Below the pieces are notes generated by a model. It saw only the letters and a program-made list of their open reading frames with translations. It had not been told where the DNA came from and made no database searches. A stretch of DNA of 32,468 bases from NCBI GenBank assembly GCA_964645985.1, contig CAZYCC010000014.1:1-32468 (forward strand). The letters run 5' to 3'. Position numbers and translations under genes: made by a program. Position 1 is the first letter of the stretch. Each line of letters opens with the position of its first letter. This document shows, in pieces, positions 1 to 6,317 of this stretch. Origin of the DNA: CAZYCC01 sp964645985. GTDB lineage: Bacteria > Bacillota > Clostridia > Oscillospirales > CAG-272.

Positions 1-11
1 GCGAAATGTTT

Positions 12-44
12 TCTCTGCCCTTCGGGGGATGGGGTGCTTTCGGG
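12..44 (+). repeat. Dispersed intergenic repeat, block A (copy 1)
   Basis: The block begins TCTCTGCCCTTCGGGG and ends GGGGTG-TTTCGGG. It recurs at 4561-4591 with a 3-base deletion and few substitutions. It sits in non-coding DNA and is followed by blocks B and C of the same mosaic repeat family. Confidence 0.6.
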
Positions 45-75
45 AGGCGGGGTGAGGGGTGGCGTAATTTGCACT

Positions 76-131
76 GCCGTTTCTAAATATAGTTTTCGGG
101 GAAACGGTACTGCCGCCCGGTCATTTCCCCT
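76..131 (+). repeat. Dispersed intergenic repeat, block B (copy 1)
   Basis: A conserved block of about 56 bp with core GCCGTTTCT-RR-ATATAGTTTTCG and tail CGGTCATTTCC. Other copies lie at 4205-4260 and 32398-32452, all in the same orientation and all outside genes. The stretch just before it (CGTAATTTGCACT) also matches the stretch before copy 3, so the homology extends upstream. Confidence 0.75.
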
Positions 132-163
132 ACTCCCTCGGGGATGGGGTGCCACGGTTAGGT

Positions 164-253
164 CACTGCCGCGCGTCGTAATTTGCGCTGCCCCGCTCGC
201 ACTCGCGAGGGGTATCGCTCCCCCTCTACTGTTTCGGTACGCGGCGGGCGCGC
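164..253 (+). repeat. Dispersed intergenic repeat, block C (copy 1)
   Basis: A block of about 90 bp that matches 4597-4685 at very roughly 80-85% by eye. Shared anchors are TTTGCGCTGCCCCGC, the GGTATC-CTCCCCCTCTACTG stretch and the GCGGCG-GCGCGC end. It lies between block B and the terminator of the DUF4430 gene. Confidence 0.65.
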
Positions 254-267
254 TACCCCTCACGCAC

Positions 268-300
268 AAAAATCCCCCGCCGAGGTGGCGGGGGATTTTT
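268..300 (-). terminator. Intrinsic terminator of the DUF4430 gene
   Basis: A perfect 14-bp inverted repeat (AAAAATCCCCCGCC, loop of 5, GGCGGGGGATTTTT) ends 17 bases past the stop codon of the minus-strand gene. The A/T ends make it able to work in both directions. Confidence 0.85.
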
Positions 301-317
301 CGCGGTGTGCGGCGTGG

Positions 318-764
318 TTACTCGGCGACGGTGTAGACGAACGAGTACTCGTCGCCCTCCTCGACTATTGTCTCGCGCGCGCCGGTCTGCATATACTCAC
401 CCGCCTCGTAGAACGCCCAGTAGGCGTGGTCGGCATCATAATCGGCGGTTTCGCCGCAGATGGTGAGCACCATGCCGTCACGGACACCGCTCTCCTCGAC
501 GATACCGGCGGCGATCATCGCGTCGAGCAGGGTAGATCCCGCCGGGACCTTTACGGGGTAGGACTTCTCCTCGCCCTCTTTGCCCGTCACGGTGAGCGTG
601 ACGGAGACTTTTTCGGCAGCCTCACTTGACGGCTGCGCCGTCTCGGAGGGCTGCGCCGTCTTGTCGCCCGAGGTTTTGTTCCCGCAGGCGGGAAGGAGCA
701 GCATCGCGAGGATCAGCAAAAGCGCCATCGCCCCGGTGAGGGCGCGTGTTTTTTGGTTTTTCAT
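318..764 (-). CDS. DUF4430 domain lipoprotein
   Basis: 148 aa. The N-terminus is a lipoprotein signal: a basic start (MKNQKTR), a hydrophobic core, then LLLPAC with the lipidation Cys at about residue 27. A Ser/Thr/Gln/Glu-rich linker follows to about residue 55. The remainder matches DUF4430, a transcobalamin C-terminal-like fold: a beta-rich start, the GSTLLDAM helix, a YWAFYEAGEYM segment and the closing IVEEGDEYSFVYTV strand. The ATG at 764 is chosen because GGAG lies 9 bases upstream and the signal peptide starts there; longer in-frame readings have no such support. The protein should be anchored outside the membrane. DUF4430 proteins are often linked to cobalamin or other ligand binding, but the ligand here is unknown. 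The gene stands alone, with its own terminator and a promoter about 440 bp upstream. Confidence 0.85.
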   Translation of the reverse strand: MKNQKTRALTGAMALLLILAMLLLPACGNKTSGDKTAQPSETAQPSSEAAEKVSVTLTVTGKEGEEKSYPVKVPAGSTLLDAMIAAGIVEESGVRDGMVLTICGETADYDADHAYWAFYEAGEYMQTGARETIVEEGDEYSFVYTVAE

Positions 765-1019
765 AATAAATATCTCCATATTGTAAAATAAATGTGAACG
801 AATGATGACTTTTCCCGCGCATCGCGGGGTTTTCGGTCGTCCCCGCAGCGGATAGGCATCGCCGCGCGAGGGACTCGCGCCCCGGGACGCCGGGGCGGCC
901 GCTTGGCGGGAGCGCCGCCGCGCCGGGGATTTCCGGGCGGAGCTGTCGCCGCGCACGCCCGCAAACGCGCCGTTTTGCCCTTGCGGCGCGCTTGCCGCGC
1001 GAAAAACCCCCCGGCGGGC

Positions 1020-1145
1020 GAGAGCTTCGCGGCGAGCTGCGGTTCTCGCGAGACGCCCCTCTTGCGGCGAGAGACAACTCTCTTTGTGAGAGTTAGATCT
1101 CTTGGCGAGGTAGCTTTTTTGGTGAGAACCGACTCTTGCGGCGAG
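1020..1145 (-). repeat. Degenerate 19-bp tandem repeat in the leader of the DUF4430 gene
   Basis: On the plus strand, units end in GAG at 1036, 1052, 1071, 1090, 1109, 1126 and 1145, giving steps of 16, 19, 19, 19, 17 and 19 bases. The core is CTCTTG-GCGAG, a small imperfect palindrome. One unit is a clean 7-bp hairpin (AACTCTC, loop TTTGT, GAGAGTT; 1076-1094), and GGTTCTC at 1041-1047 can pair with GAGAACC at 1124-1130. The array lies between the minus-strand promoter at 1213-1241 and the DUF4430 start, so it is probably transcribed in that gene's leader. Confidence 0.6.
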
Positions 1146-1164
1146 CAGAGGCGCGCGCCGGGCG

Positions 1165-1206
1165 TCATGGGTCGTATTGCGGACGATAAACCAGCCATTT
1201 TTTCAT
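1165..1206 (-). CDS. Possible 13-codon leader peptide (MKKWLVYRPQYDP)
   Basis: The ATG lies at about the expected transcription start of the promoter at 1213-1241 (7 bases past the -10 box), so it would be nearly leaderless. It ends in TGA 20 bases before the 19-bp repeat array. The peptide has a basic start and aromatic residues, and matches no family I know. It could be chance; its position directly after a good promoter and before a structured leader is the only support. Confidence 0.25.
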   Translation of the reverse strand: MKKWLVYRPQYDP

Positions 1207-1212
1207 AGTCAT

Positions 1213-1241
1213 AGCATACCCGATTGCGCGCGCAATGTCAA
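1213..1241 (-). promoter_or_regulatory. Minus-strand promoter with palindromic spacer (DUF4430 transcript)
   Basis: Read on the minus strand: TTGACA at 1241-1236, a 17-base spacer, and TATGCT at 1218-1213. A perfect 14-bp palindrome, ATTGCGCGCGCAAT (1223-1236), fills most of the spacer and touches the -35 box, where a repressor would block polymerase. The next gene downstream is the DUF4430 lipoprotein, about 440 bases away. Confidence 0.6.
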
Positions 1242-1544
1242 GCGCGGGTATCCCACTTCGGCGCGAACCGATTCCCTCGCCGCCGGTAACCTGCCGCCCC
1301 CGGCGCTACATTCGCGCGCGGGCAGAGAAAAGAGCGGCGGAAAATCGGCGGGGACGGGGCTTTATCGCTCACGGTAAAAGAAACGATAAAGAGCGGAAGC
1401 CCCCGCTCGCCCGAGCGTGCCCGAGCGTGTCCGAGCGCGCGAATCGAGAGAAAAAGCGAGGGGAGGCGGGAGGCTTTTGCTGCGGGTGACAGGCTCGCGC
1501 CCGGCCGTAAAAATCCTGCTGTTTTTTCGGGTATGATTGTTTAC
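1242..1544. other. Spacer without a recognisable gene
   Basis: GC-rich DNA between the divergent promoters. The open frames here are arginine/proline/alanine-rich and resemble no family. There is a short direct repeat of CCGAGCGTG near 1420-1432. Nothing else is seen. Confidence 0.5.
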
Positions 1545-1570
1545 TATTGTAACGATCTCTTTTTACAATA
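1545..1570. promoter_or_regulatory. Inverted repeat upstream of the atp promoter, candidate operator
   Basis: TATTGTAA (1545-1552), 10 bases, TTACAATA (1563-1570): a perfect 8-bp inverted repeat in otherwise GC-rich DNA, 18 bases before the -35 box. A further CGGGTAT/ATACCCG match flanks it. The position suits an activator or repressor site for the atp cluster. I cannot assign the regulator. Confidence 0.4.
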
Positions 1571-1588
1571 CCCGCGGGGAATTTCTCC

Positions 1589-1617
1589 TTGACATCGCGG
1601 GCGGGATGTGGTAAACT
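1589..1617 (+). promoter_or_regulatory. Promoter of the atp cluster
   Basis: TTGACA at 1589-1594, a 17-base spacer, and TAAACT at 1612-1617, preceded by TGTGG (an extended -10 of the TGn type). It lies 30 bases before the AtpI-like start and is the best promoter in front of the atp genes. Confidence 0.7.
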
Positions 1618-1646
1618 ATCCTTTGCGCATTTTCGCGGAGGATGGT

Positions 1647-2204
1647 ATGGGCAGCAGCGGCGGCAAGAAGGACGACGGCGTTCGCGCGAGCGTGCACGCC
1701 GAGCTGCGCTTTATGCTCGCGGGGCTTTTTTGCCTCGTTGCCGCGCTGCAATGCGTTCTCGCGCTGCTTGGCGCGCTGCACGTTTTCGGGTTCTACTACG
1801 GCCCGGTGACGCTCGGCTCGTCGATCTTCACCGGGGCGGTGCTCTTCGCCGATTTTGCCATCCTCTGCCGCACGCTCGAGGGTCTCGTGGAGCGGGCGGA
1901 CGAGCTCCCGCCTACCCCAACCGGGGACGCGGGAGAGGACGAGGAGGAGGACTCCGACCGCGCGGACGCGCCGCTCGCGCCGACCTCGCCGGCCCTCGTT
2001 AGGGCGAAGCGCAAGTTGAATATCTCCGCCGTGCTGCGGCTGCTCGCGAAAGCGGCGCTGATCGGCGGCGGCGCGTACCTTGTCTACTTCAAGCTGACCG
2101 ACCGCAGCCTCTTTGACCTGCTCGCCCTCCTGCTGCCGGTCTTTTTCCCGAAGATCATCCTCACCCTGCGCGGCAGTTTATTAAAGAAAAGGGAAGGGAA
2201 GTAG
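1647..2204 (+). CDS. AtpI-like membrane protein (ATP synthase subunit I-like)
   Basis: 185 aa. Two hydrophobic hairpins, at about 20-75 and 128-175, are joined by a very acidic linker (about 80-112, rich in Asp and Glu). The closing segment (VFFPKIILTLRGSLLKK) resembles AtpI C-termini. AtpI is a small four-helix protein that helps assemble the c ring or carries cations for it; it is typically about 120 aa, so the acidic linker makes this one long. The start at 1647 is preceded by GGAGGA at 1637-1642. The earlier in-frame GTG at 1608 lies inside the promoter and is unlikely. The assignment rests on topology and on being first gene of the atp cluster; sequence similarity alone would not be convincing. 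Confidence 0.55.
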   Translation: MGSSGGKKDDGVRASVHAELRFMLAGLFCLVAALQCVLALLGALHVFGFYYGPVTLGSSIFTGAVLFADFAILCRTLEGLVERADELPPTPTGDAGEDEEEDSDRADAPLAPTSPALVRAKRKLNISAVLRLLAKAALIGGGAYLVYFKLTDRSLFDLLALLLPVFFPKIILTLRGSLLKKREGK

Positions 2205-2742
2205 CGCGCGGCAGCCGCGCCGCCCAAAACCGCCGACATTGCAGGGAGATCTTTTCGCAAAAAGAAGGGTTTGCGAGGTTGCCGAATTGCCGGGAGGCGC
2301 GGGGGCGGCCGGCGCGCGGCGTTTGCAGGAAATGGAGTTTGCTGGGCGCTTTTCGAAAGATCACACGAGAGGATTGCCGCGCCGAACCCTTCTCTCGCCG
2401 CTTTGCGCAAATGAGGGCGAGGGGCCAACCGCGAAAGGAAGACCCCCCAAAGCGAGGAGCCGATTTTCGGCGCAAACGCGTACTCCTCGCCCCGGCGCAG
2501 CTCGGGGAGACTCTCGCCTGTGGTGTCCCGCTCTCCCTCGCCCCGAAGCGTGCCCTCGGTTATAGCGTCGCCGTGCCCTCGCTCGAGTAGCGTCTGCGAG
2601 CGCTCCCGCGAGGGGGATCGGAGAGAACGGCGCCTAACGGGAGGGACCCGCCACGCGGGGGGCGCGAGCGCAAAAGGCCGCGCTCGTGGGGGGTCGTTTC
2701 TATTTCGTTTATAGTTTTGTTCCCGGATAAACTGATTTTCTT
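2205..2742. other. 538-bp spacer between the AtpI-like gene and atpB
   Basis: No gene is supported: frames in this stretch are low-complexity and arginine-rich. No clear terminator or promoter was found. The last 50 bases turn T-rich (TTTATAGTTTTG) and lead into the atpB start without a Shine-Dalgarno sequence. Confidence 0.5.
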
Positions 2743-3657
2743 ATGCGAGCTAAACAGCGGTGGATTGATATTTTGCTCGTCTTGGGGATGATTTTGCCCT
2801 TTGTCGGGTGTATGGTGCTGAAAGTGTGCACGGCGGTGCCGGAGGAGGGCGTGTCGATTAACGGCGCGCAGATTTATTTCACCATCCCGATGCCCCTGCA
2901 GGATCTGCCGATCACCGAGGCGCAGGTCGTCAGCGCGGCGGTACTCGTTTTTCTCTTTTTCCTTTGCCTATTCCTCACGCGCAACCTCAAAGTGCGCCAC
3001 CCCAGTACGCGCCAGGTTATCGCCGAGTATATCGTGACGGCGACGGAAAAGATGGTCGGCGAGAATATGGGCGACTTCTTCGAGAGGAAGGGCTACGCGC
3101 CGCTCATCGCCGCGATTATGGGGCTGTCGCTCACCTCGTCATTGTCGGGTTTGCTCGGGATTTTCCCGCCGACAGGCGATGTCAACATCATCGCCGGATG
3201 GGCGATTTTGGTCTTCATTCTGCTGACCTACTACAAGCTCAAAGGGGGCCTATGGAACTATGTGCGCGGCTTCTTCGACCCGATTCCGCTTTTCGCCCCG
3301 ATGAACCTGCTCGGCGAGGTTTCGACGCCGGTGTCGATGTCCTTCCGCCACTTCGGCAACGTCCTCTCGGGTATGTGCGTATCGGCGCTGCTCTCCTTCG
3401 CGCTTGGAAATCTCTCGAACCTGCTCTTCTCTTTTCTCCCGAGCAGTTGGGTGGTGCCGCCGCTGCTGCGTATCGGCATTCCGGCGGTCTTCTCGATTTA
3501 CTTTGATGTCTTCAGCTCCGCCCTGCAGGCGTTCATCTTCGCGATGCTGACGATGCTCAACATCAGCACCGCCTTCCCAATGGACCTCTGGCAGCAGCGG
3601 CGAGAAAAGAAGGCGGCAAAGAAGGCCGAGCGCGCGAGAGCTCGCGCCCGGGCGTGA
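2743..3657 (+). CDS. atpB: F1Fo ATP synthase subunit a
   Basis: 304 aa, integral membrane. It forms the stator ion channel against the c ring. The conserved motif SFRHFGNVLSG carries the essential stator arginine at R202, and GEVSTPVSMS before it is typical of subunit a. Hydrophobic segments lie at about 8-30, 64-80, 118-142, 150-166, 205-235 and 245-280, and the C-terminus is a basic tail (about 286-304, Lys/Arg/Ala-rich) beyond the usual end. The ATG at 2743 starts directly before the first helix. No Shine-Dalgarno is visible: the 20 bases upstream are GGATAAACTGATTTTCTT-like and pyrimidine-rich. atpE follows 112 bp later. Confidence 0.95.
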   Translation: MRAKQRWIDILLVLGMILPFVGCMVLKVCTAVPEEGVSINGAQIYFTIPMPLQDLPITEAQVVSAAVLVFLFFLCLFLTRNLKVRHPSTRQVIAEYIVTATEKMVGENMGDFFERKGYAPLIAAIMGLSLTSSLSGLLGIFPPTGDVNIIAGWAILVFILLTYYKLKGGLWNYVRGFFDPIPLFAPMNLLGEVSTPVSMSFRHFGNVLSGMCVSALLSFALGNLSNLLFSFLPSSWVVPPLLRIGIPAVFSIYFDVFSSALQAFIFAMLTMLNISTAFPMDLWQQRREKKAAKKAERARARARA

Positions 3658-3702
3658 GAATCTATCCCTCGGGAGGGGCGGGAATATCGCCATCTTTTCA
3701 CT

Positions 3703-3731
3703 ATTCGCATCGCCGGGCGCGCTCGGCGAAT
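3703..3731 (+). promoter_or_regulatory. Possible hairpin upstream of atpE
   Basis: ATTCGC (3703-3708) and GCGAAT (3726-3731) are complementary, with an alternative inner stem CGCCG/CGGCG. It lies about 40 bases before the atpE start. Such hairpins can stabilise the atpE message, whose product is needed in many copies; that role is inferred. Confidence 0.3.
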
Positions 3732-3769
3732 GATCAAATTTGATTTGCCTATTTTTGGAGGAAACCGCT

Positions 3770-4048
3770 ATGGAACTTGCCATTGCCATTATCTTTGCCG
3801 GGATCGCCATCGGCGCGGGCAACGCGATGATCGCCGGTATCGGCCCCGGTATCGGCGAAGGGTACGCCGTCGGCAAGGCGCTGGAGGCGATCGCCCGCCA
3901 GCCCGAGATGAAGAGCTCGCTGACCACGACCCTTATTATGGGTGTCGCGCTCGCCGAAACGACCGGTATTTACGCGCTGGTCATCGCCATTCTTTTGATC
4001 TTTGTCGCGCCCGGCATTTGGCTGAACACCATGCAGAAGTATCTGTAA
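3770..4048 (+). CDS. atpE: F1Fo ATP synthase subunit c, sodium-type with two carboxylates
   Basis: 92 aa, two transmembrane helices joined by the polar loop ARQPE (42-46). The ion-binding Glu is E63 in AETTGIY. Compared with known Na+-binding c subunits (Gln in helix 1; Glu-Ser-Thr and Tyr in helix 2), this protein has E30 at the Gln position, T64-T65 as hydroxyl residues and Y68. That is the Na+ pattern with a second carboxylate, as described for Fusobacterium nucleatum. The start at 3770 has a strong TGGAGGA Shine-Dalgarno 8 bases upstream, unlike its neighbours atpB and atpF. An upstream in-frame ATG at 3740 would add ten residues and has no ribosome site. Confidence 0.97.
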   Translation: MELAIAIIFAGIAIGAGNAMIAGIGPGIGEGYAVGKALEAIARQPEMKSSLTTTLIMGVALAETTGIYALVIAILLIFVAPGIWLNTMQKYL

Positions 4049-4204
4049 TATTTTGTCACCTCACTTTTGGGGCGGCTCCACAGTGAAGGCGCGCGCCTTC
4101 GGGCGGAATGGGCGTCGGGCGATCCCCGCTTTGTCGGGATTTCGGCTGCGCCCTCGCAGGGTAAGTATCCGGGAAACCCGTGTACTCCTATTGTGAGGCG
4201 AAGC

Positions 4205-4260
4205 GCCGTTTCTGGATATAGTTTTCGAGAAAACTCCACTTCCGCGCGGTCATTTCCACT
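4205..4260 (+). repeat. Dispersed intergenic repeat, block B (copy 2)
   Basis: Matches 76-131 and 32398-32452 in order and orientation, with core GCCGTTTCT-GG-ATATAGTTTTCG and CGCGCGGTCATTTCCACT. It interrupts the atp cluster between atpE and atpF. Confidence 0.75.
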
Positions 4261-4324
4261 ACGGCGAGCCGCACCTACTGTTCTCGTTTTCTCGTGGCGG
4301 GAGCCGCCACCTCGGGGTCCCAGA

Positions 4325-4446
4325 GGAGTGCTCTTTCCCGAAAGAGCCCTCCCCCGGATCTCTCGAGAAGCGGCCAAGGGGGCTTTGCCCCCCTCTCTGC
4401 CCCCCCGTTGGATTCCTCGCCAAGGGGGAGCTGCGCTCCCCCTTGG
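4325..4446 (+). repeat. Hairpin-rich intergenic block D (copy 1)
   Basis: Starts GGAGTGCTCTTTCCCGAAAG and continues into two strong stem-loops. A diverged copy of its first part lies at 9188-9207 (GGAGTACCCTTTCCCGAAAG), followed there by a similar C/T-rich tail, between atpG and atpD. The 12-bp stem at 4420-4446 is perfect. Confidence 0.5.
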
Positions 4447-4560
4447 ATCCCCTACATAACAAACTGCTACGGCGCGCGGGGTGTGTTCCTCTTAGGGAAG
4501 GGATTTCGTGACGCGGGGACAGCCCAAAGAGATCTATTGGATTTTCGGAAGCGAACAAAA

Positions 4561-4685
4561 TCTCTGCCCTTCGGGGTGGGGTGTTTTCGGGTAGGTTAGT
4601 GCCCCTCGTCGTGATTTTGCGCTGCCCCGCCGCCCTCGCGGGGGGTATCCCTCCCCCTCTACTGCGCCGGTTCGCGGCGGCGCGC
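4561..4685 (+). repeat. Dispersed intergenic repeat, blocks A and C (copy 2)
   Basis: Block A (4561-4591) runs almost directly into block C (4597-4685). In the copy at the window start these blocks are separated by block B, so the element is a mosaic. Confidence 0.65.
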
Positions 4686-4895
4686 GCAAAACCCCGCGCG
4701 CAGCGCGGGTGATGGACGCGATGCGCCCGCGCAACGCAGAGCGTGACGGCAAACAAACATCCGCACCCACCCGCCCGCCCCGCAAATCCGCCACGCAAAG
4801 CGCGTGCAATGCGCGCGCAAGCGCGGCGAAAGATGACGATTTGAGCTCGCTTTGCGAATTTGAATCTTTTTCCACTTTTCACTTCCTTCTTCGCA

Positions 4896-5423
4896 ATGAT
4901 GAACATCCCTATTGTCGCGATGGCGGAATATTTGCAGGTGATCTCTGTCAATATTTGGCAGATTGTGATCTCGCTGCTCAATTTGCTGCTGCTGTTCCTG
5001 ATACTGAAGAGGTTTCTCTACAAACCCGTGAAGAAAGTGCTAAAGCAGCGGCGCGAGGCGGTCGAGGAGGACTTCCGCGCGGGGGAGGAGGCGAAGGCGA
5101 GCGCCATCGCCGACAAGGAGGCGTACGAGCGCAAGCTCGCCGGGGCGAAGGGCGAGGCGGACGCCATTTTGCAGGAGGCGCGCGAGAGCGCGGCACGTCG
5201 CGGGGAGGACATTGTCGAGAAGGCGCGGGGCGAAGCGGAGGGGATTTTGTCGCGCGCGAAGGACGAGGCGGATCTCGAGCGACGCAAAGCCGAGGAGGGT
5301 ATTCGGCAGGAGATGGTCGGCGTGTCGACCGCGCTTGCCGAGAAGATCCTCGGGCGCGAGGTGCGCGAGGAGGACAACCGCGGCCTCATCGACGACTTCA
5401 TTCGCGAGCTCGACGAGAAGTGA
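4896..5423 (+). CDS. atpF: F1Fo ATP synthase subunit b
   Basis: 175 aa from the first ATG. One N-terminal membrane helix (about 17-40, rich in Leu/Ile) follows the typical N-I-W-Q-I motif. KRFLYKPVKKVLKQRREAV then leads into a long charged, Ala/Glu/Arg-rich helix (about 55-150) that forms the peripheral stalk, and the C-terminal part binds delta. Three starts are possible: ATG at 4896, the adjacent ATG at 4899, and ATG at 4920 (167 aa, closest to the usual length). None has a Shine-Dalgarno; the upstream stretch is nearly all pyrimidine (TTTTCACTTCCTTCTT). I chose 4896 because it directly follows that tract. atpH begins 51 bp after the stop. Confidence 0.93.
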   Translation: MMNIPIVAMAEYLQVISVNIWQIVISLLNLLLLFLILKRFLYKPVKKVLKQRREAVEEDFRAGEEAKASAIADKEAYERKLAGAKGEADAILQEARESAARRGEDIVEKARGEAEGILSRAKDEADLERRKAEEGIRQEMVGVSTALAEKILGREVREEDNRGLIDDFIRELDEK

Positions 5424-5474
5424 TTTTCGCTCCTTGCGGGCGAGTACGGTTTCGTTATAGTCTTTTGTATTGCT

Positions 5475-6023
5475 ATGCCATCGAATGCTCAGGTCGCGGG
5501 GGAATACGCCGAGGCGCTGTTCACGCTCGCCGCTGAGCGGGGCGAGAGCCGCGAGGAGCTGCTCGCGGGGATGACGCGCGTGCGCGAGGCGCTGCGTGAG
5601 ATGCCGCGCTATGAGGCGCTGCTCGCCTCCCCGGCGATCCCCGCGCGCGAGCGGGTCGCGGCGTTTCGCGAGGCGTTCGGGCAGACGCTGCCGCCGACGC
5701 TCACCGCGTTTTTGTCCATTCTTATCGAGAGCGGGCGCATTTCGCTGCTCGGGCAGATCGAGCAGGCGTTTGAAGGGCTTGTGCTCGGGGAGAAGCGCAC
5801 GGCTCTCGCCGAGGTGGTTTGCGCCGCGCCGCTCACAGGCGAGGAAAAGCAGAAGCTCGAGCGCGCGCTCGAGCGGCGCGCGGGGCGGCAGGTGCGCGTT
5901 TCCTATCGCGTCGACTCTTCCCTTCTCGGCGGGATGCGCGTCACGCTCGACGGCGAGCTGCTCGACGGCTCCTTGCGATCGAAAATCGAAAGTTTGCGCA
6001 AAAGCTTGCTCGCGAGCGAGTGA
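5475..6023 (+). CDS. atpH: F1Fo ATP synthase subunit delta
   Basis: 182 aa, usual length. The N-terminal helical domain (VAGEYAEALFTLAAERG, about 7-23) binds the top of alpha; the C-terminal domain includes LLGGMRVTLDGELLDGSLRSKIESL (about 150-175), the conserved end of the OSCP/delta family that contacts subunit b. The product joins the peripheral stalk to F1. The ATG at 5475 has no Shine-Dalgarno and follows a T-rich stretch (TTATAGTCTTTTGTATTGCT). A 294-bp spacer separates it from atpA. Confidence 0.95.
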   Translation: MPSNAQVAGEYAEALFTLAAERGESREELLAGMTRVREALREMPRYEALLASPAIPARERVAAFREAFGQTLPPTLTAFLSILIESGRISLLGQIEQAFEGLVLGEKRTALAEVVCAAPLTGEEKQKLERALERRAGRQVRVSYRVDSSLLGGMRVTLDGELLDGSLRSKIESLRKSLLASE

Positions 6024-6083
6024 AACGAGCGCGTAAGCGCCTCGCAGGTGAGTAGACGGCGCGCGATCGCCCTCGCACGGGAA

Positions 6084-6099
6084 TATTTCCCGTGAAACA
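6084..6099. other. parS-like 16-mer
   Basis: TATTTCCCGTGAAACA matches the widespread ParB site TGTTTCACGTGAAACA at 14 of 16 positions, with a complete right half. It lies in the atpH-atpA spacer. A second, similar site is at 11065-11080. Neither is a perfect parS, so function is uncertain. Confidence 0.25.
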
Positions 6100-6317
6100 T
6101 CGGGGCGGCGCGCGGGGTAGCAAAACCCGGGGCTGCGCCCGGCGCGGGAGCGCGCGGCTTTTCAGCGAGGGGTGCGCTGCCTGCGGCAAGTATCCACAAA
6201 GGAAGCTTGGCGACTTTTCGGGGAGCGGACGGCCTGCACGGCCCCGCCGAACCCCCTCGGATTCGTCGGCGCACTTTTTGTCGGCGGGCGGTATTTTTCT
6301 TTTTGAAAGGTTCACAC

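Larger units (their letters stand above)
4049..4895. other. 847-bp spacer between atpE and atpF, filled with repeats
   Basis: Holds repeat block B (4205-4260), blocks A and C (4561-4591, 4597-4685) and several perfect hairpins: CTCTTT-CCCG-AAAGAG at 4331-4346, GGGGGC-TTT-GCCCCC at 4378-4392, and CCAAGGGGGAGC-TGC-GCTCCCCCTTGG at 4420-4446. No T-run follows these, so they are not clear terminators. No gene is supported. Confidence 0.7.

Noticed and set aside
780..808. A second promoter just before the DUF4430 start
   Set aside because: TACAAT is acceptable as a -10 but the -35 position reads TCATCA, which is too weak to claim.
2239..2714. Small ORFs between the AtpI-like gene and atpB
   Set aside because: Low-complexity, no ribosome-binding sites and no family resemblance.
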